The notes beneath the pieces were generated by a model. It searched no databases. It saw only the letters and a list, made by a program, of their open reading frames with translations, and had not been told where the DNA came from. The position numbers were made by a program, and so were the translations under genes. Of a stretch of 64,000 nt of DNA, positions 18,346 to 25,253 are shown one piece after another. Source of the stretch: Planktothrix agardhii NIES-204. Lineage in GTDB: Bacteria > Cyanobacteriota > Cyanobacteriia > Cyanobacteriales > Microcoleaceae. Numbering within the stretch: the stretch's first letter is position 1; each line of letters opens with the position of its first letter. Location of the stretch: NCBI GenBank assembly GCA_003609755.1, contig AP017991.1, positions 620,001 to 684,000 on the forward strand, in the 5' to 3' direction.

Positions 18346-19107
18346 GCTGGAATGGCGTTCAATTCTGGATATTGATTTTTTGAGAGTTATTGTCGAGGTA
18401 ATACCACAGATTCGTTCGCACTATTACAACAAAATTCAAGACCAGTGTGGCACTTTGCAGATATTGGATGTTGCTCGACCAATTGAGTTAGATGAGATCT
18501 ATGTTCATGTCAATATTTTGGATGAACCAATTAGTTACACACGATTAGATTGTTCTGACTTCCCGCAAATCTATAACCCAACAACTAATGAATTTAATCG
18601 GTGGGGCTTGGGCAATGTTCGTAATCCAGAAGTACCAGGTATAGAGGTTATAGAAAATCACTCTAAGTTAATGGTGCTGGGCAGACCAGGAGCAGGTAAA
18701 AGCACCTTTTTACAACACATAGCTATCCAATGTAATCAAGGTGAGTTACAAGCTGACCGAGTGCCAATTTTTATCCGGTTAAAAACTTTTGCTGATCGCT
18801 ACAACAACTTAAAAATAAACTACCTGACCCGAATACAAATGAAGAAATTATAGAATGGTGGCAAAAGAACGGCCAGCTTTGGACAGATAAATTAAAGTTG
18901 GTAATGATTGAATATCGAGATTTCAATCAGAAAAGTCAGTTCAGCGAGTACCACAAGAAATTGCTTCAGCAGTATTACTATGCTAATAATTTGTTGGTGG
19001 ATTGCCTCAATAGTGGCTGTGAAGTGTCGCCCAAACTGTGTGAGGAGATTAAGCATACTTTGTTATTACCAATATCGGAAAGCAAGAATAAAAAAACCAA
19101 CATCTAA
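18326..19107 (+). pseudogene. NACHT-domain NTPase remnant
   Basis: The first frame (to 18853) reads HYYNKIQDQCGTLQILDVAR, PIELDEIYVHVNIL, then the NACHT P-loop LMVLGRPGAGKSTFLQHIAI and VPIFIRLKTFAD, the standard start of cyanobacterial NACHT proteins. After a frameshift near 18800 another frame gives LPDPNTNEEIIEWW, and from about 18918 a third gives HKKLLQQYYYANNLLVDCLN and EEIKHTLLLPI, the usual C-terminal helical domain of the same family. Most of the NACHT domain between them is gone and the true N-terminus is cut by the palindrome at 18298-18345. NACHT proteins of this kind include antiphage sensors; this copy is dead. Confidence 0.8.
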
Positions 19108-19196
19108 ACTCTTTAAAATTCCAAAAATGATTGATATTCTGGAGTAAATCTATAAAAAAGAGATAGAATTGAATAAACAAAGAGGAAAAATCAACC

Positions 19197-19430
19197 ATGA
19201 ATTTACAGGAGTTAAAAAACGCCGCTTATCAACTTCCCGTTCATGAACGGTTATTACTGGTAGAGTCTATTATTCATTCGTTGTCTCAAGAATTGCGTCC
19301 TCGTCCTGATGTTCCTGATGGAGTTTGGGAACGTTTGCGGGGAAGTTTAAAAACCGATAACGTTGAATTAACCGATGAAGATGTAGAAAGATTAAAAGAT
19401 GAAAGTTTAACGGAGAAATATCTCAAATGA
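19197..19430 (+). CDS. Addiction-module antitoxin
   Basis: The 77-residue protein begins MNLQELKNAAYQLPVHERLL, the signature of the addiction-module component family (RelB/ParE-antitoxin-like, CHP02574), followed by a charged C-terminal part that would hold the toxin. The start follows AGAGGAAAA. It overlaps the PIN toxin gene by four bases (ATGA at 19427), so the two are translationally coupled. Confidence 0.8.
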   Translation: MNLQELKNAAYQLPVHERLLLVESIIHSLSQELRPRPDVPDGVWERLRGSLKTDNVELTDEDVERLKDESLTEKYLK

Positions 19431-19846
19431 GGATATTACTAGATACTAATATTATTTTAGATAGTTTACTGGCTAGGATGCCCTTTTTTGAAGATGCTGA
19501 TCGGTTATTTCAGGCAATTCGATCCGGTCAAATCATCGGTTATGTAACAGCAACGACATTAACTGATATTTTTTATATTGTCAAAAAACAGAGAAATTCC
19601 CAAATCGGTAAACAGTATGTTTCTGATTTGTTATTAACATTGGAAGTTTGTGCTGTTAATCAAGATATTCTTAAAACAGCACTGGCTTTAAATTTAGACG
19701 ATTTTGAAGATGCAGTGCAACTTGCTTGTGCAATGAATGAAAACTTGGATGCAATTATTACCCGTGATTTGCAAGGATTTGTTAACTCTCCCATTACTAT
19801 TTTATCCCCAGGGGAACTATTAGCCAGTTTATCTGAATTGTCATAA
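19427..19846 (+). CDS. PIN-domain toxin (VapC-like ribonuclease)
   Basis: The 139-residue protein is a single PIN domain. The first acidic residue is in ILLDTNIILDSLLAR (Asp6), others in FEDAVQLACAMNENLDAIIT and ITRDLQGF near the end. PIN toxins cut tRNA or rRNA until held by the antitoxin, here the 77-residue product encoded just upstream with a 4-base overlap. Pairing of a PIN toxin with a CHP02574-type antitoxin is common in cyanobacteria. It sits between a dead NACHT gene and an IS-like scar in a rearranged stretch. Confidence 0.85.
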   Translation: MRILLDTNIILDSLLARMPFFEDADRLFQAIRSGQIIGYVTATTLTDIFYIVKKQRNSQIGKQYVSDLLLTLEVCAVNQDILKTALALNLDDFEDAVQLACAMNENLDAIITRDLQGFVNSPITILSPGELLASLSELS

Positions 19847-19888
19847 CAGTATCCGAAACCGGGTTTCTATATATTCCTATACAAACAA

Positions 19889-20022
19889 TTGACATCCTTC
19901 CGACTAAACACTTAGGCTGTGATCAACAAAGCCTCAACCCACCACAATTTGAACAATTATCAATTTTTGATTTGTTGAAGCAGATAGAATCTCCTAGCTT
20001 CTAGCTACGGGGAGGATGTCAA
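19889..20022. mobile_element. IS200/IS605-like end scar (TTGACATCC inverted ends)
   Basis: TTGACATCCTTCCG at 19889 and its complement GGGGAGGATGTCAA ending at 20022 bracket 106 bases without coding potential. TTGACATCCTCCCC is the usual right end of many cyanobacterial tnpB elements. The inverted pair looks like a small non-autonomous derivative or two abutting ends. Just upstream, at 19855, lies an AAACCGGGTTTCT repeat. Confidence 0.45.
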
Positions 20023-20043
20023 TTAAAGCTGATGGAATTGTAT

Positions 20044-20292
20044 TTATGCGTCAGGAGTCAAAATTCTTGTTAGGAGTTTTTGTTTCCCTTCTAATTTCTT
20101 ATCGTTAACTTCTTTCAACTCTGCTTGTAAATCAGACAAACAACTTTTTATTTCCTTGATAACTGCGGTGTCAGTCTCACCTGCGGTTGCTGAACCAGCA
20201 GTGGCTAGTCTTGCTGTTAGCTGACAGATTTTAGTGTCTGGTTCTAAAATAGTTAAAATTGCAAACATTTCAGCTAAGTCTTTTAATTCCAT
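20044..20292 (-). CDS. Hypothetical protein, 82 residues
   Basis: I do not recognise this protein. It is acidic and helical (MELKDLAEMFAILTILEPD, then IKEIKSCLSDLQAELKEV and EGKQKLLTRIL), with a likely amphipathic or coiled-coil second half and an Ala/Gly/Thr-rich middle. Codon use resembles its neighbours, and the ATG at 20292 has a weak AGGCGATATG context. The frame is intact and isolated between an IS-like scar and the methyltransferase gene. Confidence 0.5.
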   Translation of the reverse strand: MELKDLAEMFAILTILEPDTKICQLTARLATAGSATAGETDTAVIKEIKSCLSDLQAELKEVNDKKLEGKQKLLTRILTPDA

Positions 20293-20409
20293 ATCGCCTC
20301 TATATTTTCAAAACATTTGCTTGCGGTTAGCCAGAAATTTTTTCGCCAACTGCAAGCAACTTTCCTATTTTGAACAATAATTACCCTTTTGTCAATAGAC
20401 AAAAGAAAC

Positions 20410-21039
20410 TTAATAGGATTTAACTCCATGAATTACTTGTAAACTTCCGCCAGCGTAAAGTTGAGGGGGATTGACATTAAAGCCAATTTGTGATAGGGTT
20501 TGAACCAGGTCTGTTTTTAACAATTGCCAAGCCGTTTCCGTTTCAAATAACCAAAGAAACATGGCTACCCCCGGCCAAAATATCGGGTTAGTGGGGGAAT
20601 GGAAATCAACCAGGGTAAAAATTCCCCCAGGTTTAAGGACGCGATAAACCTCATTGAGAATTTGTTGCAACTGTTCCGGGTTCATTTCGTGCAGGGCGGC
20701 GCTGGTGTGCACCAGGTCAAAGCTGTTATCGCCAAAGGGCATATTTTCCGCAAACCCTTCAACATATTGGGCTTGGGGAACATTATTCCGGGCGCGTTTG
20801 AGGGACAACGGAGAAGCATCCAACCCCGTCACATTTTGGGAATACTCAACTAACACCCCCGTTGCTTGTCCACTTCCACAGCACAAGTCGAGAATTTGGG
20901 TTTCCGGTGTCAGGGTTAAGCCCGTTAAGGCCAACTCCCGAAACCGACGCTCACCGCCCACACTCAACGCCGCCAGTCGGGAAATGGTATCATAGAGCCA
21001 TTGATAGCGGTAACTTAAACTTCTGAGAATAGTTGCCAT
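20410..21039 (-). CDS. Class I SAM-dependent methyltransferase
   Basis: The 209-residue protein carries motif I as ILDLCCGSGQATGVL (about residue 49), the acidic ribose-binding position in VTGLDASPLSLKRAR, motif II around [15 protein letters not shown] and motif III as [14 protein letters not shown]. It resembles UbiE/MenG-like small-molecule methyltransferases; the substrate is unknown. Its 3' half is duplicated at 16354-16698, where it is fused to phosphoketolase. This copy is complete and starts at 21039 (MATILRSLSYRYQWLYD). Confidence 0.85.
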   Translation of the reverse strand: MATILRSLSYRYQWLYDTISRLAALSVGGERRFRELALTGLTLTPETQILDLCCGSGQATGVLVEYSQNVTGLDASPLSLKRARNNVPQAQYVEGFAENMPFGDNSFDLVHTSAALHEMNPEQLQQILNEVYRVLKPGGIFTLVDFHSPTNPIFWPGVAMFLWLFETETAWQLLKTDLVQTLSQIGFNVNPPQLYAGGSLQVIHGVKSY

Positions 21040-21136
21040 GTTAAGAACAATTTTTATAAATTAAAAGATCGACTAACCCACAAGGACAATATATTGTTAA
21101 GATAGTTAACAAATCTTAGGATAGGAAGTATCCGCT

Positions 21137-22300
21137 ATGGGACGAGTCGGAGTCTTACTGCTAAATCTGGGCGGGCCAGAGCAACTGCAAGATGTTCGCC
21201 CCTTTTTGTATAATCTATTTTCAGACCCAGAAATTATCCGTTTGCCCTTTGCTTGGATGCAAAAACCTTTGGCTTGGATGATTTCAACTTTGCGCTATCA
21301 GAAGTCCCAGGAAAATTATAAGGCGATCGGGGGCGGTTCTCCCCTGCGGCGAATTACGGAAGAACAAGCCATTGCTTTACAAGGGTCTTTACAGGAAAAA
21401 GGTCACGATATCCGGGTGTATGTGGGGATGCGCTATTGGAACCCATTTACTGAAGAAGCAGTGGCCAAAATCAAACGGGATCAAATCGAAGAATTAGTTA
21501 TTTTACCTTTATATCCGCAATTTTCAATTAGTACCAGTGGTTCTAGTTTTCGAGTTTTAGAAAAACTTTGGGAACAAGATCCCAGTTTACAAAAAGTTGA
21601 TTATACAGTAATTCCTTCTTGGTATAATCGTCCGGGTTATCTACAAGCAATGACGGAATTAATTGAGCAGGAAATTGAACATTGTGATCATCCTGAACAG
21701 GTGCAAATTTTCTTTAGTGCCCACGGTGTTCCGGTTAGTTATGTCGAAGAAGCTGGAGATCCCTATCGGGATGAAATTGAAGGCTGTACGGCGGCAATTA
21801 TGCAGACCTTAAACCGTCCTAACCCCCATGTTCTCGCCTATCAAAGTCGAGTTGGCCCCGTGGAATGGTTGAAACCTTATACGGATGAAGTTATTCTTGA
21901 ATTAGCCAAAGAAGGCGTTAAAGAATTAGTCGTGGTTCCGATTAGTTTTGTATCTGAACATATCGAAACTTTAGAAGAAATTGATATGGAATATCGAGAA
22001 CTGGCTGAAGAAGCTGGGATTGAAAAATTCAATCGAGTTCCGGCATTAAATACCCATCCGGTGTTTATTAATGATTTAGCAGAAATGGTTATAGAAGCCT
22101 TAAATGCTCCTAATATTAAGTTCTCCGATGTCGCACACCCCGGCAAAAAAACCAAGATGTATCCTCAAGAAAGTTGGGAATGGGGACTCACCACCACCGC
22201 CGAAGTTTGGAATGGTCGGTTAGCCATGTTAGGAATGATCGGCATATTAATAGAAATTATGACCGGACAAGGCCCCTTACATTTCATTGGGTTGCTGTAA
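21137..22300 (+). CDS. hemH: Ferrochelatase with C-terminal CAB helix
   Basis: Ferrochelatase inserts iron into protoporphyrin IX, the last step of haem synthesis. The 387-residue protein has [20 protein letters not shown] at the start, the metal-site histidine His196 in [11 protein letters not shown] and the conserved glutamate Glu274 in FVSEHIETL. Residues 358-387 ([20 protein letters not shown] and on) are a chlorophyll a/b-binding (LHC) motif helix, found only in the ferrochelatases of cyanobacteria and plastids, where it helps coordinate haem and chlorophyll synthesis at the thylakoid. The gene is divergent from the methyltransferase, with 97 bases between starts. Confidence 0.97.
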   Translation: MGRVGVLLLNLGGPEQLQDVRPFLYNLFSDPEIIRLPFAWMQKPLAWMISTLRYQKSQENYKAIGGGSPLRRITEEQAIALQGSLQEKGHDIRVYVGMRYWNPFTEEAVAKIKRDQIEELVILPLYPQFSISTSGSSFRVLEKLWEQDPSLQKVDYTVIPSWYNRPGYLQAMTELIEQEIEHCDHPEQVQIFFSAHGVPVSYVEEAGDPYRDEIEGCTAAIMQTLNRPNPHVLAYQSRVGPVEWLKPYTDEVILELAKEGVKELVVVPISFVSEHIETLEEIDMEYRELAEEAGIEKFNRVPALNTHPVFINDLAEMVIEALNAPNIKFSDVAHPGKKTKMYPQESWEWGLTTTAEVWNGRLAMLGMIGILIEIMTGQGPLHFIGLL

Positions 22301-22541
22301 ACGGGGTTTGGGCGTTTGGCTGTTGTGGGTTGGCGGTTGATAGTTTATCTATAGCAACCGCCTTAGTTTAAAAATAATAAATTTATAAAAATCAACAGAA
22401 AATTTATTTGATCAAACAAGTTTATGATACAATCAATGCCCTCCATATAGTAATTGAGTAATTAAATCACTATGATCCCTGAACTTATGGTACAACCTTC
22501 TTACTGGATTGATAGTGATATTTGGATCAGTAGATTTGATA

Positions 22542-22707
22542 TAGCAATCCTATTTGAGTTGTGTTTAAAATCCCTGATCAAAAGGGAACACCGGAACAGC
22601 CCCCCAAACCCCCCGTACACGGGGGGCTAGGGGGGGAGGGATCTGGGGTAATACTTCTGGCCGTTTCATATCAGTATTGAAATGTTACAACCTATTTAGG
22701 ATTGCTA
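22542..22707. mobile_element. MITE-like element, copy 1
   Basis: The element is bounded by TAGCAATCCTATTTGAGTTG and the matching inverted end CAACCTATTTAGGATTGCTA, with TA on both sides. It contains a GC palindrome CCCCCCGTACACGGGGGG at 22609. A second copy in reverse orientation is at 57089-57270, sharing GTTGTAACATTTTAATAC-like and AGAAGTATT segments. No transposase. It sits directly before a PIN-domain remnant. Confidence 0.8.
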
Positions 22708-22708
22708 T

Positions 22709-22843
22709 ATTCCTTTACGAACTTTGGATGCTTTGCATTTAGCGATCGCATTTTCTTATGAAATTTCTTTAATAACAGCAGATGAAGGTTTAGCTGCGAG
22801 TGCCAAGGTATTAGGAGTTCCAGTCCAAATTTTAAGACTTTAG
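22709..22843 (+). pseudogene. PIN-domain protein C-terminal remnant
   Basis: The frame reads IPLRTLDALHLAIAFSYEIS, LITADEGLAASAKVLG, VPVQILRL and stop. DALHLA with a following TADEGLAxxA is the characteristic second half of PIN-domain toxins. No start codon precedes it; the frame begins immediately at the border of the MITE, which probably disrupted the gene. Confidence 0.7.
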
Positions 22844-22916
22844 CGCGATCGTTTTTATTGTTTGAATACAGGTTAATAGTAAAAATGCGATCGCATTTGA
22901 CAATGATTAACAATTC

Positions 22917-22968
22917 AACCGTAGGGGATCTTTAATTATTAGTAATTATCTCCCTAAACCCGCCCAAT
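22917..22968 (-). repeat. Fragment of the 202-bp GAGGGCGGGTTTAGG repeat
   Basis: CCGTAGGGG, then TTAATTATTAGTAATTATCT and CCCTAAACCCGCCC are the reverse complement of the first 50 bases of the element at 4924 and 5126. Confidence 0.7.
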
Positions 22969-23090
22969 TCCTTTGGAGTTATTACCTTTGGTTGGATAAT
23001 TAATCGCCAAACATTATGCCAGTGGTTAAGATAAGATAAACTCGGATTCGTATTCGAGACAAAAGCTATTAAAACAGGAGTTTTTAATTC

Positions 23091-25007
23091 ATGTGTGGAA
23101 TTGTTGGTTATATTGGGACTCGAGTTGCCAGTGAAATTCTCATGTCCGGGTTAGAAAAACTAGAATATCGGGGTTATGATTCGGCGGGTTTAGCGACAAT
23201 TTGGGAAGGGAATATTCATTCTATGAGAGCTAAGGGAAAGCTCCATAACCTCCGGGAAAAATTAGCCCATGTTGAGATGCCCTCTAGTATTGGGATTGGT
23301 CATACACGCTGGGCAACCCATGGCAAACCGGAAGAACGGAATGCCCATCCGCACCTCGATCCGAAAGAAGGGGTAGCCGTTGTTCAAAATGGGATTGTGG
23401 AAAATTATCGGGAATTACGAGAAGAATTAAAAGCCAAAGGTTATGAGTTTAAATCCGATACGGATACGGAAGTAATTCCCCATTTGATTGCTGATTTTTT
23501 AGCAACTCCAACTTCTGAAAAAATATCTTTTTTAGAGGCTGTCCGTAAAACTGTTAATCGTTTAGAAGGAGCATTTGCGATCGCGGTTTTATGTGCAGAT
23601 TCTCCCAATGAATTAATTGTGGCTCGTCAACAAGCTCCTTTATCAATTGGTTTAGGTCAAGGAGAATTTTTCTGTGCTTCCGACACCCCGGCTTTAGTTC
23701 CCTATACCCAAGCAATTTTAAGTTTAGAAAATGGGGAAATGGCTCGTTTAACCCATTTGGGTGTAGAGGTTTATAGTTTTGCGGGAGAACGTTTACATAA
23801 AGTTCCTCGGATTCTTAATTTGAGTCCGACTTTAGTTGAGAAGCACGCCTTTAAACATTTTATGTTAAAGGAAATCCATGAACAACCGGGAGTTGTTCGG
23901 GATTGTTTGCAAGCCTATTTAGATCCAGAATTGGAACTAGAACCGGAAAAAACCACTGAAAAATCTAAAGCCAAAAAACGACCTTCACCAATTCATTTAA
24001 GTGTTCCTTCAAGCTGGTATCAAGATTTAGAACAAATTGAAATTCTAGCCTGTGGAACCAGTTGGCACGCCAGTTTAGTCGGGAAATATTTGTTAGAACA
24101 AATCGCAAATATTCCTACGGTGGTACAGTATGCGTCTGAGGCTCGTTACGCACCGACCCCCCTGCGACCCCATACTTTAACAATTGGAGTTACACAGTCG
24201 GGAGAAACGGCCGATACCTTAGCTTCCTTGGCAATGGAACAGCAACGGCGGATAAATTCCCCGGCAAAATACGCGCCTAAACTATTAGGAATTACCAACC
24301 GTCCTGAAAGTTCTTTAGCCCAATTAGTTCCCCATATTATTGATACCAGAGCCGGAATTGAAATTGGGGTGGCTGCAACCAAAACCTTTGTCGCTCAATT
24401 AGTTGCCTTTTATTTATTGGCTTTAGATATTGCTTGGCATCGTCAAAGTTTGCCCGAATCTCGGTTACTCGAAATTATCAAGGATTTACGACAACTTCCG
24501 GCTCAAATGGAACAGTTATTACAGAGTCAAGAAAAATATATTGAGGAGTTAGCCTCTGATTTTAATGAAACCCAAGATTTTATCTTTTTAGGACGCGGAA
24601 TTAATTTTCCAATTGCTTTAGAAGGGGCATTAAAATTAAAAGAAATTAGTTACATTCATGCGGAGGGATATCCGGCGGGAGAAATGAAACATGGCCCGAT
24701 TGCTTTGTTAGATGAAAAAGTGCCCGTAGTGGCGATCGCCATGCCGGGAAATGTGTATGAAAAAGTAATTTCTAATGCTCAAGAAGCTAAGGCGCGAGAT
24801 GCCCGTTTAATTGGGGTGATACCGATAGAAGAACTCGAAGCTAAGGAAACCTTTGATGATGTTCTAGCTGTTCCAATCGTTGATGAAATTTTATCCCCGA
24901 TTCTAACCGTAATTCCCCTGCAATTATTAGCTTATTATATTGCAGCACGACGGGGTTTAGATGTTGATCAACCTCGGAATTTAGCCAAGTCGGTAACGGT
25001 TGAATAA
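23091..25007 (+). CDS. glmS: Glutamine--fructose-6-phosphate aminotransferase (isomerising)
   Basis: GlmS makes glucosamine-6-phosphate from fructose-6-phosphate and glutamine, the entry to peptidoglycan and lipopolysaccharide amino sugars. The 638-residue protein starts MCGIVGYIG with the nucleophile Cys at position 2 of the glutaminase domain (HTRWATHGKPEERNAHPH follows). Two SIS sugar-isomerase domains come next (ILACGTSWHASLVGKYLLEQ with GVTQSGETADT; FIFLGRGINFPIALEGALKL), and it ends DQPRNLAKSVTVE as family members do. It is slightly longer than E. coli GlmS because of a charged insert around 290-302 (EKTTEKSKAKKRPS). The ATG follows AACAGGAG. Confidence 0.97.
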   Translation: MCGIVGYIGTRVASEILMSGLEKLEYRGYDSAGLATIWEGNIHSMRAKGKLHNLREKLAHVEMPSSIGIGHTRWATHGKPEERNAHPHLDPKEGVAVVQNGIVENYRELREELKAKGYEFKSDTDTEVIPHLIADFLATPTSEKISFLEAVRKTVNRLEGAFAIAVLCADSPNELIVARQQAPLSIGLGQGEFFCASDTPALVPYTQAILSLENGEMARLTHLGVEVYSFAGERLHKVPRILNLSPTLVEKHAFKHFMLKEIHEQPGVVRDCLQAYLDPELELEPEKTTEKSKAKKRPSPIHLSVPSSWYQDLEQIEILACGTSWHASLVGKYLLEQIANIPTVVQYASEARYAPTPLRPHTLTIGVTQSGETADTLASLAMEQQRRINSPAKYAPKLLGITNRPESSLAQLVPHIIDTRAGIEIGVAATKTFVAQLVAFYLLALDIAWHRQSLPESRLLEIIKDLRQLPAQMEQLLQSQEKYIEELASDFNETQDFIFLGRGINFPIALEGALKLKEISYIHAEGYPAGEMKHGPIALLDEKVPVVAIAMPGNVYEKVISNAQEAKARDARLIGVIPIEELEAKETFDDVLAVPIVDEILSPILTVIPLQLLAYYIAARRGLDVDQPRNLAKSVTVE

Positions 25008-25061
25008 GGGTGTAGTGAATCATCTGGGGATATAAAAACGAAATCAACGGATTGACGGAGA

Positions 25062-25164
25062 CAGGACTTACGGACAAGAACAAAGAAACCGGGTTTCTAG
25101 CCCTGACTTTGCGGATGAAATCGGTGATTTCTCGTTCAGAAACCAGTTTTGGTGCGTAAGTCCT
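25062..25164. mobile_element. MITE-like element with GGACTTACG/CGTAAGTCC ends
   Basis: CAGGACTTACGGACAAG at the left and GGTGCGTAAGTCCT at the right are inverted ends enclosing an AAACCGGGTTTCT repeat. The same end sequence forms the perfect palindrome at 18298-18345. It lies 55 bases after glmS and is followed by TTCCCTA heptamers. Confidence 0.7.
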
Positions 25165-25190
25165 ATTCCCTATTCCCTATTCCCTCCCCC

Positions 25191-25220
25191 CCTAGCCCCC
25201 CGTGCACGGGGGGTTTGGGG
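25191..25220. repeat. CCCCCCGTGCACGGGGGG palindrome (multicopy)
   Basis: An 18-bp perfect GC palindrome at 25196-25213, flanked by CCTAG and TTTGG. Near-identical forms occur at 22609 and 57178 (both inside the MITE family) and at 29640. Two of these copies lie outside recognisable full-length copies of the MITE. Confidence 0.8.
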
Positions 25221-25253
25221 GGCTATTCCCTGTTCCGTACCGCGATATAGTTT

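Larger units (their letters stand above)
22301..23090. other. Repeat-rich intergenic region
   Basis: The 790 bases between hemH and glmS hold no intact gene. They contain a MITE-like element (22542-22707), a PIN-domain C-terminal remnant (22709-22843), a HIP1-rich stretch (22850-22900) and a fragment of the 202-bp repeat (22917-22968). An ATG at 22472 opens a 27-codon frame (MIPELMVQPSYWIDSDIWIS) that runs into the MITE; it may be a truncated gene. Confidence 0.5.
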
